From Pseudomonas guariconensis (GTDB lineage Bacteria; Pseudomonadota; Gammaproteobacteria; Pseudomonadales; Pseudomonadaceae), in NCBI RefSeq assembly GCF_900102675.1, contig NZ_FMYX01000007.1, positions 124,001-188,000 on the forward strand: 64,000 nt of DNA, in the 5' to 3' direction. A program made the translations under genes and the position numbers. A model generated the notes under the pieces. It worked only from the letters and a program-made list of their open reading frames with translations. It was not told the origin of the DNA and did not search any database. Of the stretch, positions 35,381 to 44,675 are shown piece by piece. Every line of letters starts with the position of its first letter. Position 1 is the first letter of the stretch.

Positions 35381-38095
35381 ATGACAGACCTGTCCCGTAT
35401 GCATGGATTTGCCAGTCAGGCCTTCGGCCTGTTGGACGGGCGTTTCTTCCGGCCGCCCCTGCCTGATGGCCATGTGCCCAGGTCGCGGCTGTGCCAGCGC
35501 CTGCAGTTGGGCCTCGATGGGCGTCTGTTGCTGGTCAACGCACCGGCGGGCTTCGGCAAAAGCTCCCTGGCTATCGAGTTCTGTCAGGCCTTACCTGTTC
35601 ACTGGCGCAGCCTGTGGCTTGGCCTCAGCCAGCGCGATGCCGACCCCGGCCGCTTCCTTGAACGCCTGCTCGAAGGCCTCCAGCAGTTCTGTCCGGCCCT
35701 GGGGGGCCAGGCCATGGGGCTGCTGAAAATGCGTCAGCGCCACCAACCGTTCGCCTTCGAACAGTGGCTCGATGGCCTGCTCGACGAGCTCGCGCTCTAC
35801 CTGCAGGCGGACTCTCCTTTGCTGTTGGTGCTGGACGACTATCACCTGGCCCAGGGGCCCGTGCTGGACCGTTGCCTGCAGTTCTTCCTCAACCATTTGC
35901 CCACCGGCCTGGTCTTGCTGGTCACCAGCCGCCAGCGACCTGACTGGCACCTGGCGCGGTTGCGGCTGTCGCGCCAATTGGTCGAGCTCAATGAGCAGGA
36001 CCTGCGCCTGACGCCCGACGAAGCCTTGGCAGTGATCGGCCGCCAACCCACAGGGCTGCGCGGGCAGGCGCTGGACAACTTGATCCAGCGCAGCGACGGT
36101 TGGGTTGCCGGGCTGCGTTTCTGGCAACTGGCGGCCAGCGAGTCCGGCGAGGACAACGCCTTGCCCCAGGCCTTGCACGGCGGCGAAGGGCTGATTCGCG
36201 ACTACTTGCTCGAAGAGGTCATCGAGATCCTGCCGGCCCATGTGCAGGCGTTTCTCTATGACACCGCCTGCCAGGAGCGCTTCTGCGCTGAGCTGTGCGA
36301 TGCATTGCGCGAACGCGAGGACAGCGCCGGCATCCTGAAATACCTGCAGGCCCACCAGGTGTTTCTGGTGCCGTTGGACGAACATGGCCGCTGGTTCCGT
36401 TATCACCATCTGTTCTCCGATCTGTTGCGCAGCCGTCAATCCAGCCAGCCGTTAGGCGCCCTGCACCTGCGGGCGTGCCGCTGGTTCCAGGCCCAAGGCT
36501 TGCTCGACGAGGCCGTGGAACAGGCCTTGCGCGCGGGGCATCTGGACGTAGCCGCCGACCTGGTGCAGAGCCTGTCTGAAGAGCAACTGCTGGCCGAGCA
36601 GAACGTCGGCATGCTGCTGCGCTGGAAGATGGACCTGCCCGATAGCCTGCTGATCAGCACCCCGCGTCTGATCGTGCTGTATAGCTGGGCCTTGGGCCTG
36701 GCGTGCCAGCTTGATGCGGCCGAAGAGCTGGCGGCGCACTTGAGCCGTTTCCTGCCGGCCCCTTCGGCCACTGCGCAGAAATCCATGCTCGCCCAGTGGC
36801 TGGCATTGAGCGGGGTGATCGCCCGGGGGCGTGGGGACCGTCAGCGCACCCTGGCCTACTGTGGCGAGGCACTGCGCAGCCTGCCTTACAAACGCTATGG
36901 CCAGCGTCTGGTGTGCCTATCGACGCTATCCAACCTGGCGATCGCCGATGGCGATTTCTGGCGGGCCCGAGGTTGGAACCGAGAAGCCTTGGAGTTGGCG
37001 CAGCGCGTCGGCAATCCGTTGTTCGAGGCCCTGGCCCATTACGATCGGGCGCGCGTGCTGCACGCCCGCGGTGAGGTGCTGCGTGCCCTGGATGAAGTGC
37101 ATCAAGGCCTGCAGCGTCTGCAAGGGTTGTCGGCGCAACGCCTGTATGCCGTACGCGCCCGGCTGACCTTGTATGAGGGGTATCTGCTGGTCTCGCGCCT
37201 GCAGCCCGCCCAAGGCCGCGCGCGGCTTCGTGCCGGGCTCAGCGAGGCGCGGGCTTGCCGCGATATCAGCGTGCTGATCGGCCATTGTGTGATCGCCTCG
37301 CTCGACGGTCGGGAGGGCCGGTTCGCCGAGGCCTTCGCCGAACTGGCCGAGGCCGAGCGGTTGATGCACATCTGGGATGTGCCGCCGATCTTCTACCTGG
37401 CCATGATCACTTTGGTGAAATGCGAGCTGTGGCTGGCCCAGGGGCGTACCGACCTGGCCGGCTCCTGGCTGTTGCGCCTGGGCCAGACCTACGGCGGCGA
37501 ACGACCGGCGGCGGCGCCGGAATTCCACCCGTTGCTGGCGCTGCACATCGAGTTGCAGCAGTCGCTGCTCGAGCCCGTGCTGGCGCGGCCTCAGGAGGCG
37601 GCGGAGCGTCTGCGTGCACTGGTGGAGCGTGGTCAGGCCAGTGGCGGCATGATGCTGGTCGTCAACGCCCTGTGCCAATGGATGTCGCTGTTACTGGCCG
37701 AGGGGCAGGAGCAGGAGGCGGCGGCCTTGCTGCCTCAAGCCCTCGAGGCCGCCCGGGGCGGCGTGTTGCAACCGTTCCAGCGACTGCTCGAGCAGCAGCC
37801 CCACTGGCTGCGTGAGCAACTGGCCACACGCCCGGCCTGTCAAGTCCAGGCCGAATTGCTCGCCCGCCTGCCGCGCCCCGCAGCGGTCGCGGAAAACATC
37901 GAGGCGCTCAGCGGACGCGAGTTGGCGGTGCTCGAATTGATCGCCCAAGGCTGCTCGAACCAACAGATCAGCGAGCGGCTGTTCATCTCCCTGCATACCG
38001 TCAAGACCCACGCCAGTCACATCAACGCCAAGCTTGGCGTTGAGCGTCGCACACAGGCCGTGGCCAAGGCCAAGAGCCTGGGGCTGCTTGCCTGA
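35381..38095 (+). CDS. MalT-like LuxR-family ATP-dependent regulator
   Basis: 904 residues, the length of LAL/MalT regulators. N-terminal STAND ATPase: Walker A NAPAGFGKSS (53-62) and Walker B LLLVLDDYH near 145-155. Winged-helix and long TPR-like helical sensor region follow. The C-terminal LuxR helix-turn-helix (about 843-904) reads SGRELAVLELIAQGCSNQQISERLFISLHTVKTHASHI. It is a signal-dependent transcriptional activator. Its position after the acyl-CoA ligase/DUF1302/DUF1329 genes suggests it controls them, with an acyl or hydrophobic compound as possible inducer. It has its own 232-base upstream gap. Confidence 0.92.
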   Translation: MTDLSRMHGFASQAFGLLDGRFFRPPLPDGHVPRSRLCQRLQLGLDGRLLLVNAPAGFGKSSLAIEFCQALPVHWRSLWLGLSQRDADPGRFLERLLEGLQQFCPALGGQAMGLLKMRQRHQPFAFEQWLDGLLDELALYLQADSPLLLVLDDYHLAQGPVLDRCLQFFLNHLPTGLVLLVTSRQRPDWHLARLRLSRQLVELNEQDLRLTPDEALAVIGRQPTGLRGQALDNLIQRSDGWVAGLRFWQLAASESGEDNALPQALHGGEGLIRDYLLEEVIEILPAHVQAFLYDTACQERFCAELCDALREREDSAGILKYLQAHQVFLVPLDEHGRWFRYHHLFSDLLRSRQSSQPLGALHLRACRWFQAQGLLDEAVEQALRAGHLDVAADLVQSLSEEQLLAEQNVGMLLRWKMDLPDSLLISTPRLIVLYSWALGLACQLDAAEELAAHLSRFLPAPSATAQKSMLAQWLALSGVIARGRGDRQRTLAYCGEALRSLPYKRYGQRLVCLSTLSNLAIADGDFWRARGWNREALELAQRVGNPLFEALAHYDRARVLHARGEVLRALDEVHQGLQRLQGLSAQRLYAVRARLTLYEGYLLVSRLQPAQGRARLRAGLSEARACRDISVLIGHCVIASLDGREGRFAEAFAELAEAERLMHIWDVPPIFYLAMITLVKCELWLAQGRTDLAGSWLLRLGQTYGGERPAAAPEFHPLLALHIELQQSLLEPVLARPQEAAERLRALVERGQASGGMMLVVNALCQWMSLLLAEGQEQEAAALLPQALEAARGGVLQPFQRLLEQQPHWLREQLATRPACQVQAELLARLPRPAAVAENIEALSGRELAVLELIAQGCSNQQISERLFISLHTVKTHASHINAKLGVERRTQAVAKAKSLGLLA

Positions 38096-38111
38096 TCGTG
38101 GATCGGGTCGG

Positions 38112-38132
38112 ATAATGGCTCATGGCCATTAT
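38112..38132 (+). terminator. Hairpin after the LuxR-type gene
   Basis: ATAATGGC (38112-38119) and GCCATTAT (38125-38132) are 8-bp perfect arms with a 5-base loop, 17 bases after the regulator stop, followed by TTCTGG. A modest terminator candidate in the 149-base gap before the response-regulator gene. Confidence 0.55.
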
Positions 38133-38244
38133 TTCTGGGCGGCCATCGCGGGCTCATCTTTCCTGACTCGCTGCCGATAGCCTGTTCGGCGGTACGCATC
38201 GCCACGGACCATTCTCCAACTCTTGCCAATACAGGGTCGTGTTG

Positions 38245-39852
38245 ATGCTGCAGTACGGGCAAAAAAGCTTCCTGATCGTCGACGACTTCACCGACTTTCG
38301 CACCTCGACCCGCTCCATGCTCCGTGAGCTGGGGGTGCGCGATGTGGATACCGCCGACAGCGGCGAGCAAGCCTTGCGCATGTGCGCGCAGAAGCGCTAC
38401 GACTTCGTCCTCCAGGATTTCCACCTGGGCGACGGCAAGAAAAACGGTCAGCAGGTGCTCGAAGACCTGCTGCTGGACAAGCTGATCAGCCATGAATGCG
38501 TGTTCATCATGGTCACCGCCGAGAGCAGCCAGTCCATCGTCCTGAGCGCACTCGAACATGAGCCCGATGCCTATCTGACCAAACCGTTCAACCGGGTGGG
38601 TCTGGCCCAGCGCTTGGAAAAACTCGTTCAGCGCAAGACCCTGCTCAAGCCGATTCTCCAGGCCCTGGACCGTGCACGCCCTGCCGAAGTGCTGGCGGCC
38701 TGCACCGAGCTGTGCAAGAAGGACCCACGCTTCGCCCCGCTGTGCCTGCGCTATCGCGCTGATGCGCTGCGCGACCTGAACCGCTTCGAAGAGCTGGAAA
38801 AATTCCTCACCAGCATCCTTGCCAGTCGCCCCCAGCCGTGGGTCTATGCGTCCCTTGGCAGCCTGCTGCACAAGCGTGGCCAGCATGCCCAGGCCCAGGG
38901 TGTCTATGAGCAGGCGCTCAAGGCGTTCCCGATCATGCCGGGGTTGTACGATGGCATGGCTGAAGTGCTGGTCGCCCAGGGCGAGACCAAGCGGGCCCAG
39001 CACATGCTCGAAGAAGCCGTGCGCCTGTCGCCCCTGGCGGTACGCCGGCAGGCGGCGCTGGGTAAGCTGGCGCTGGACAACGAAGACTTCGAGAGCGCTT
39101 CCAAGGCCTATCGTCACGCCGTCAACCAAGGCCAGAGTTCTCGTTATAAAAGCCCGGAGAGTAACTTGGGCCTGGCCCAGGCGCTGATGAGCAAGAACGC
39201 CGGCAATGGCCTGGATGCCCGCACTCGCGTCGAGATCAACACGGTGCTCAGCGAAGTGGCCAAGGAAAACGTCGAGGATCAGGGCCTGCAGGTGCGTGCC
39301 CGACTGATGAAAGCCGCCAGTCTGCAACAGGCCGGTGACGAGGAAACGGCGGGCAAACTCACCGAGCAGGCCATGCAGCGCCTGGAGAAGATGGACCAGT
39401 TCTTCTCGGTCGAAGCGGCCCTGACCGTGGCCAAGCAGTTGCAGCAACTCGGCCAGGCTTCGGCCGGCACCAGCATCCTCAAGGGCTGTGTGGAAACCTA
39501 CGGCGACGACCCCAAGGTCATGCAGAGCGTGGCCAAGCTCACCGACGACCCTAGCGTGCTCGGTGCTGTCACCGAGGCGGTGGACCTCAACCGCCAAGGC
39601 GTGCGCAGCTACCAGGGCGGCCAGCTCAACGAGGCGCTGGAGATGTTCCGCCGGGCGCTGGCGTTGCAGCCCAAGAACATCAGCATTGCACTGAATACCG
39701 CCCAGGCGCTGCTGCGTATCGGTGGCGAAAACCCGGCGCCTGCACTGATGCAGGAGTGCCGCAACTGCCTGCAGAGCGTCGCCGGCATTCCGGCCAGTGA
39801 CAACCGCTACGATCGCTACCGCAAACTGCATATCCGGGTATTCGGCGCATGA
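38245..39852 (+). CDS. Response regulator with TPR output domain
   Basis: 535 residues from ATG 38245 (AGGG about 8 bases upstream; GTG 38239 is an alternative). CheY-like receiver 1-125: acidic pair Asp14/Asp15, phospho-acceptor Asp58 in LQDFHLGDG, and Lys113 in LTKPFN. Residues about 130-535 are tetratricopeptide-like helical repeats (LYDGMAEVLVAQGETKRAQHMLEEAVRLSP). No DNA-binding or enzymatic output is present, so it likely signals by protein-protein contact. Its stop overlaps the kinase start by 4 bases (ATGA), pairing the two. Confidence 0.88.
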   Translation: MLQYGQKSFLIVDDFTDFRTSTRSMLRELGVRDVDTADSGEQALRMCAQKRYDFVLQDFHLGDGKKNGQQVLEDLLLDKLISHECVFIMVTAESSQSIVLSALEHEPDAYLTKPFNRVGLAQRLEKLVQRKTLLKPILQALDRARPAEVLAACTELCKKDPRFAPLCLRYRADALRDLNRFEELEKFLTSILASRPQPWVYASLGSLLHKRGQHAQAQGVYEQALKAFPIMPGLYDGMAEVLVAQGETKRAQHMLEEAVRLSPLAVRRQAALGKLALDNEDFESASKAYRHAVNQGQSSRYKSPESNLGLAQALMSKNAGNGLDARTRVEINTVLSEVAKENVEDQGLQVRARLMKAASLQQAGDEETAGKLTEQAMQRLEKMDQFFSVEAALTVAKQLQQLGQASAGTSILKGCVETYGDDPKVMQSVAKLTDDPSVLGAVTEAVDLNRQGVRSYQGGQLNEALEMFRRALALQPKNISIALNTAQALLRIGGENPAPALMQECRNCLQSVAGIPASDNRYDRYRKLHIRVFGA

Positions 39853-40541
39853 ATCGAGACGAGCAGGGGCTGGATTTCTCCACGGTGATCGCGTCTACCG
39901 TGCATGACATGAAAAACTCGCTGTCGGCGCTGATCCAGGCCCACGACCAATGGCTGGCGCGGCTGCCCGAAGTGCTGCACGGCGGCAGCGAGCAAGGCGT
40001 GATGGAGCATGAGTTTCGCCACCTCAACGGCATGCTGGTGCAGTTGCTGGGCCTGTACAAGCTGGATATCAACCAGTTGCCGATCTGCCCGGACTACCAC
40101 GAACTGGACGACTTCATCGAAGCCCAGCTCGCCGCCCAGCAGGAGGTGCTGGAGCATCGCGACATTCTCGCCACCTGGCGCCTGGAGACCGAAAGCCCGC
40201 TGGGTTTCTTTGACCGCGAGCTGGTCGCTTCGGTGGTGGGCAACGTCCTCACCAACGCCATTCGCCATGCCGGTCACGCCTTGCAGATCAGCATCGAAGA
40301 CGTGGGAGAGCAACTGGTGATCAGCGTCAACGACGATGGCCCCGGTTATCCACAGCGCATGCTCGAACGCCAGCAGGACTACGTCCAAGGCATCGACTCG
40401 AGCACCGGCAGCACAGGCCTTGGTCTGTATTTCGCCGCCCGCATCGCCGCCCTGCACGAGCGCAATGGCGTGCGCGGGCGGATCGAGATCAGCAACGGCG
40501 GGGTGCTGGGGGGCGGGTTGTTCCGGTTGTATTTGCCTTGA
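39849..40541 (+). CDS. Small soluble histidine kinase
   Basis: 230 residues, no membrane segment and no sensor domain. H-box STVHDMKNSLS with His19; N-box NVLTNAIRHA with Asn132/Asn136; G1 box NDDGPGYP (161-168); G2 box GSTGLGLYF (188-195). All catalytic elements are present, but it begins almost at the phospho-accepting His. It is therefore likely a kinase domain driven by a partner or by the TPR-receiver protein. It overlaps that gene by 4 bases, so the pair is translationally coupled. Target unknown. Confidence 0.9.
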   Translation: MNRDEQGLDFSTVIASTVHDMKNSLSALIQAHDQWLARLPEVLHGGSEQGVMEHEFRHLNGMLVQLLGLYKLDINQLPICPDYHELDDFIEAQLAAQQEVLEHRDILATWRLETESPLGFFDRELVASVVGNVLTNAIRHAGHALQISIEDVGEQLVISVNDDGPGYPQRMLERQQDYVQGIDSSTGSTGLGLYFAARIAALHERNGVRGRIEISNGGVLGGGLFRLYLP

Positions 40542-40573
40542 TGCTGTATCGAACACGTTTTGTATAAGCCTCG

Positions 40574-40635
40574 TTCGCGGGTAAACCCACCCCCGCAAGG
40601 GGCAACGCGGGCCAGATAGCGGGTTTACCCGCGAA
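40574..40635. repeat. Inverted pair of REP elements (BIME)
   Basis: TTCGCGGGTAAACCC (40574-40588) and GGGTTTACCCGCGAA (40621-40635) are perfect 15-base inverted copies of the P. putida REP core, separated by a GC-rich spacer (CCCCGCAAGGGGCAACGCGG). Located after the histidine kinase gene. Confidence 0.88.
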
Positions 40636-40746
40636 GAAGGCGCCACGAAGCGAGACAGTTGCTCTTCAGTTCTCTGTTATTGGTATGGGGAGCCAGGGGT
40701 TTTTCTTGTATGGTTTCTGCCTGAACGCAAGCAGGACCAAACGCAC

Positions 40747-41391
40747 ATGAATCCCCAATCTCCCAGCCTCATTCGGGAAACCTTCCCCGTCGGCCCGTTG
40801 CAGTGCAACTGCACTCTGATCGGCGATCCGATCAGCAAGAAGGCAATCGTGGTCGACCCGGGGGGCGATCCGGAAAAGATTCTCGCCCGCCTGCAGGCCC
40901 ATGGCCTGACATTGGTGAGCATCATCCACACCCATGCCCACTTCGATCACTTCCTCGCCTCGGGCAAACTCAAGGAACTGACTGGCGCGACCTTGCATCT
41001 GCACAAGGACGACCAGCCTTTGTGGGACAACCTTCAGATGCAATGCCAGATGTTCGGCGTGCCCTACACGCCGGTGCCGCCACCGGACCGCTGGTTGGGA
41101 GACGACGAGGAACTGGCCTGTGGCTGCGGTGTGGCTTTGCATACGCCGGGACACACACCGGGCTCGATGAGCTTCTGGTTCGCCGATGCCAAGCTGCTGA
41201 TCGCAGGTGATACGTTGTTCCGCCGGGGAATCGGTCGCACCGATTTGTGGGGTGGGGATCAGCGGGCGATCGTCCGTTCCATCAAGGAGCGGCTCTATCG
41301 CCTGGACGAGGAAGCGGTGGTGGTGACCGGCCATGGCCCGGATACTCGTCTTGGCGACGAAATGCGCGAAAATCCTTTCGTGCGGGCGTGA
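40747..41391 (+). CDS. MBL-fold metallo-hydrolase (GloB-like)
   Basis: 214 residues. Metallo-beta-lactamase fold with the metal motif HTHAHFDH near 60-67 and further ligands in HTPGHTPGS, AGDTLF and a final VTGHGPDT. Such small GloB-like proteins hydrolyse thioesters such as S-lactoylglutathione or other glutathione adducts. The exact substrate is open. The start ATG 40747 is not preceded by a strong purine run. Transcribed singly. Confidence 0.87.
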   Translation: MNPQSPSLIRETFPVGPLQCNCTLIGDPISKKAIVVDPGGDPEKILARLQAHGLTLVSIIHTHAHFDHFLASGKLKELTGATLHLHKDDQPLWDNLQMQCQMFGVPYTPVPPPDRWLGDDEELACGCGVALHTPGHTPGSMSFWFADAKLLIAGDTLFRRGIGRTDLWGGDQRAIVRSIKERLYRLDEEAVVVTGHGPDTRLGDEMRENPFVRA

Positions 41392-41486
41392 GGTTTCACG
41401 GAATTATTCCGCCTCGCTTCGGTCCAAGGCTGGCATAGGGCCATCCACGACCTTTTGCACTTTCGAATTTCTGTAGGAGCTTGTCC

Positions 41487-42206
41487 ATGTTCACCATGCG
41501 TCGTCTGATTATCGTCGCTACCGCTGCTGCCCTGATGACCGGCTGTGCCGGCCAGAACCCCTATGACAGCCAGGGCCAGGCGCAGGGCTCCACCGGGATG
41601 AGCAAGACCGCCAAGTATGGTGGCCTGGGCGCGCTGGCCGGTGCCATCGCCGGCGCTGCCATCGATCACAACAACCGTGGCAAGGGCGCGCTGATCGGCG
41701 CCGCCGCAGTGGGCGCCGCCGCTGCTGGCTATGGTTACTATGCCGACAAACAGGAAGCCGAGCTGCGCGCCAAGATGGCCAATACCGGTGTCGAAGTGCA
41801 GCGCCAAGGCGACCAGATCAAGCTGATCATGCCGGGCAACATCACCTTCGCCACCGATTCGGCGAACATCTCCCCAAGCTTCTACTCGCCGCTGAACAAC
41901 CTGGCCAACTCGTTCAAGCAGTTCAACCAGAACACCATCGAGGTGGTCGGCTTCACCGACAGCACCGGCAGCCGCCAGCACAACATGGACCTGTCCCAGC
42001 GTCGCGCCCAGGCCGTCAGCAGCTATCTGACTTCCCAGGGCGTCGACCCGTCCCGCGTCAGCGTGCGCGGCATGGGCCCGGACCAGCCGATCGCCAGCAA
42101 CGCCGACGCCAATGGCCGTGCGCAGAACCGTCGTGTAGAGGTCAACCTCAAGCCGATTCCGGGTCAGCAGTACGATCAGCAGGGCACTGTCCAGCAGTAC
42201 CCGTAA
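41487..42206 (+). CDS. OmpA-family lipoprotein (YiaD-like)
   Basis: 239 residues from ATG 41487, with AGGAG 7 bases upstream. Signal with lipobox MTGC makes it a lipoprotein. Glycine-zipper-like helices (GGLGALAGAIAGAAIDHN and GALIGAAAVGAAAAGYGYY) span about 45-85. The C-terminal OmpA-like peptidoglycan-binding domain (about 110-225) carries NTIEVVGFTDSTGSRQHNMDLSQRRAQAVSSYL and GRAQNRRVEV. It probably links the outer membrane to peptidoglycan. A bidirectional hairpin separates it from convergent pta. Confidence 0.92.
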   Translation: MFTMRRLIIVATAAALMTGCAGQNPYDSQGQAQGSTGMSKTAKYGGLGALAGAIAGAAIDHNNRGKGALIGAAAVGAAAAGYGYYADKQEAELRAKMANTGVEVQRQGDQIKLIMPGNITFATDSANISPSFYSPLNNLANSFKQFNQNTIEVVGFTDSTGSRQHNMDLSQRRAQAVSSYLTSQGVDPSRVSVRGMGPDQPIASNADANGRAQNRRVEVNLKPIPGQQYDQQGTVQQYP

Positions 42207-42222
42207 GCGTCAGACCCACATG

Positions 42223-42247
42223 ACAGGGGCCGCATAGCGGCCCCTGT
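42223..42247. terminator. Bidirectional hairpin between OmpA-like gene and pta
   Basis: ACAGGGGCCGC (42223-42233) and GCGGCCCCTGT (42237-42247) are perfect 11-bp arms with a 3-base loop, followed on the plus side by TCATTT. It serves both converging genes. Confidence 0.85.
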
Positions 42248-42252
42248 TCATT

Positions 42253-44343
42253 TCAGCGCACGGTACTGGCCTGAATCGCGGTCAAGGCGATGGTGTGGAC
42301 GATATCGTCTACCTGAGCCCCGCGTGGCAGGTCGTTCACCGGCTTGCGCAACCCTTGAAGCATCGGGCCGAGGCTGACGCAGTCGGCGCTGCGTTGCACG
42401 GCCTTGTGCGTGGTGTTGCCGGTGTTCAGGTCCGGGAAGACGAACACTGTCGCCCGCCCGGCCACAGGGCTTGCCGGAGCCAGCTGACGAGCGATTTCGG
42501 GGTTGGCGGCGGCGTCGTACTGCAACGGGCCGTCTATCACCAGATCGTGCTCGGCCTGCTGCGCCAGGCGGGTGGCCTCACGTACCTTCTCCACTTCCTC
42601 GTCGCTGGCGGCCGAATCGCTGGAGTAGCTGAGCATCGCCACGCGTGGGGCAATGCCGAAGGCCTGGGCCGATTCGGCACTCTGCCTGGCAATCTCGGCC
42701 AGTTCCGCAGCGCTGGGGTGCGGGTTCATCACGCAGTCGCCGTAGACCAGCACCTGCTCGGGGAAGAGCATGAAGAACACCGACGACACCAGGCTGCTGC
42801 CGGGTGCGGTCTTGATCAATTGCAGGGCAGGGCGGATGGTATTGGCAGTCGAATGGACCAGCCCTGACACCAGCCCGTCGACCTCGTCGAGCGCCAGCAT
42901 CATGGTGCCGATCACCACTGGATCTTCCAGTTGCTGTTCGGCCATGGGAGCGTTGAGATTCCGGCTCTTGCGCAGCTCGACCATGGGCTGGACGTAGCGG
43001 CCGCGGATCAACTCCGGATCGAGCACCTCGAGATCCGGTGGCAGGGTGATGCCCTGGGCGCGGGCGACCGCCTGGACGTCCTCGGGCTTGGCCAGCAGCA
43101 CGCAACGGGCGATGCCCCGCGCCTGGCAGATGGCGGCGGCCTGCACCAGCAGCGGCTCGGCGCCTTCGGGCAGGACGATGCGCTTGTTGGCCTGCTGGGC
43201 GCGCTGGATCAACTGGTAGCGGAACACCGCCGGTGACAGGCGCAACTCGCGTGGTGTGCCACAACGCTGATGCAGCCAGGCGGCATCCAGGTGGCTGGCG
43301 ACGAAGTCGGTGATGAACTCGGCGCGTTCGCGATCATCGACTGGGATTTCGCGGTTGAGTGAGTTGAGGCGATTGGCGGTGTCGTAGGAACCGGTGCTCA
43401 CCGACAGGATCGGCAGGCCGGCCTGCAGGGCGCCGCGGCACAGTTCCAGGATGCGAGGGTCCGGCTTGCTGTCGCTGGTCAGCAGCAGGCCCGCCAGCGG
43501 GACCCCATTGATCGCCGCCAGGCTCACCGCGAGGATGATGTCGTCGCGGTCACCCGGCGTCACCACCAACGTGCCCGGCTTGAGCAGCGGCACGGTGTTG
43601 GCCACGGTGCGGGCGCAGATGATGATGGTGTTCATGCGCCGCTGCTCGTAGTCGCCGGCATTGAGCACTTGGGCGCCTAGCAGCTCGGCCACATCGCGGG
43701 TCCGTGGGGCATTGAGCTCGGCCTGGTAGGGGATGCAGCCGAGCAGGCGGAAGTCATCGCCGCGCAGCAGGGGCGAGTGTTCGCGCAGGCGGGTGGCGAA
43801 GTCGGCCATGCTCTCTTCGGTGCGAACCTTGTTCAGGACCACGCCGAGCACCTTCGGATCGCGCGGACCACCGAACAGCTGGGCCTGCAGTTCGACACGG
43901 CCGGACAGCTCGCTGAGTACTTCGTTTTCCGGTGCCGACACCAGGATCACCTCGGCGTCCAGGCTCTTGGCCAGGTGCAGGTTGACCCGGGCCGCGTAGC
44001 TGGCATGGCGGGTGGGCACCATGCCCTCGACCACCACCACGTCGTTGCCGATGCACGCCTGCTGGTACAGGCGGATGATTTCCTCGAGCAACTCGTCCAA
44101 CTGGCCATCGCCGAGCATGCGCTCGACCTGGGCCAGGCTCAGGGGTGTGGGCGGGCGGATGCCGTGGGTGCGGGCGACCAGTTCGCTGGAGCGCTCCGGG
44201 CCTGTGTCGCCAGGGTGGTGCTGGGCGATCGGCTTGAAGAAGCCGACCTTCAGGCCGCCGCGCTCGAGGGTGCGGACCAGGCCGAGGCTGATGGATGTCA
44301 GGCCGACACCAAAATCTGTCGGCGCGATGAAAAATGTCTGCAT
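42253..44343 (-). CDS. pta: Phosphate acetyltransferase (long form)
   Basis: 696 residues from ATG 44343 (MQTFFIAPTDFGVG). The N-terminal P-loop-like BioD/CobQ-type region and central DRTGG domain (about 220-330) are regulatory. The C-terminal catalytic phosphotransacetylase domain (about 375-696) has IVLPEGAEPLLVQAA and GSSLVSSVFFMLFPEQVLVYGDCVMNPHP. It interconverts acetyl-CoA and acetyl phosphate. ackA is not in the window. Family length matches the long bacterial Pta. It reads leftward, 31 bases after the DUF3565 gene. Confidence 0.95.
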   Translation of the reverse strand: MQTFFIAPTDFGVGLTSISLGLVRTLERGGLKVGFFKPIAQHHPGDTGPERSSELVARTHGIRPPTPLSLAQVERMLGDGQLDELLEEIIRLYQQACIGNDVVVVEGMVPTRHASYAARVNLHLAKSLDAEVILVSAPENEVLSELSGRVELQAQLFGGPRDPKVLGVVLNKVRTEESMADFATRLREHSPLLRGDDFRLLGCIPYQAELNAPRTRDVAELLGAQVLNAGDYEQRRMNTIIICARTVANTVPLLKPGTLVVTPGDRDDIILAVSLAAINGVPLAGLLLTSDSKPDPRILELCRGALQAGLPILSVSTGSYDTANRLNSLNREIPVDDRERAEFITDFVASHLDAAWLHQRCGTPRELRLSPAVFRYQLIQRAQQANKRIVLPEGAEPLLVQAAAICQARGIARCVLLAKPEDVQAVARAQGITLPPDLEVLDPELIRGRYVQPMVELRKSRNLNAPMAEQQLEDPVVIGTMMLALDEVDGLVSGLVHSTANTIRPALQLIKTAPGSSLVSSVFFMLFPEQVLVYGDCVMNPHPSAAELAEIARQSAESAQAFGIAPRVAMLSYSSDSAASDEEVEKVREATRLAQQAEHDLVIDGPLQYDAAANPEIARQLAPASPVAGRATVFVFPDLNTGNTTHKAVQRSADCVSLGPMLQGLRKPVNDLPRGAQVDDIVHTIALTAIQASTVR

Positions 44344-44374
44344 GCGTGCTTCTCGAAATAAGCGGTGCAAGGGA

Positions 44375-44596
44375 TCAACGGCCAAGGGTATCGCTATCGG
44401 TACCCTGGGCGCACCAGCCGCAGGCAAATACCTGGCCGATGCGCCGTTCGCGCTCTTGGGCATCGAGCACCCAGGGCCTGGCCTGCCAGGGCGGTTGGTG
44501 GCGCAGGTGCTGGGTATGGCCACAGGAAAGCTCAACCACCCAGTGGCCGTCTTCGTCCTGGTGAAACCCAGTCACCCGACTGACGGGGCGCTCAAT
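44375..44596 (-). CDS. DUF3565 zinc-finger-like protein; start uncertain
   Basis: About 73 residues. The family hallmark runs ERPVSRVTGFHQDEDGHWVVELSCGHTQHLRHQPPWQARPWVL and ends with CGWC, giving conserved Cys/His residues like a small metal site. No ATG precedes the conserved start in frame at a sensible place. The likely starts are ATT 44596 (rare) or GTG 44575. An upstream ATG is possible but would run into the divergent slyD-like promoter. Function unknown. It is probably transcribed with pta. Confidence 0.6.
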   Translation of the reverse strand: MERPVSRVTGFHQDEDGHWVVELSCGHTQHLRHQPPWQARPWVLDAQERERRIGQVFACGWCAQGTDSDTLGR

Positions 44597-44675
44597 GTCC
44601 GAGGGGCGTTCGCAATCGGGCGATGCCTTGGTTACACTTATTCGCTCTACATTCTTTTGCAAAAGGTCTTGCCCC

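Noticed and set aside
35219..35473. 84-codon minus-strand frame with a Lys/Thr-rich end upstream of the LuxR-type gene
   Set aside because: Overlaps the regulator start, has no ribosome site and a biased composition.
38017..39831. 604-codon minus-strand frame over the response-regulator gene
   Set aside because: Antisense shadow; the plus-strand product has intact receiver and TPR motifs.
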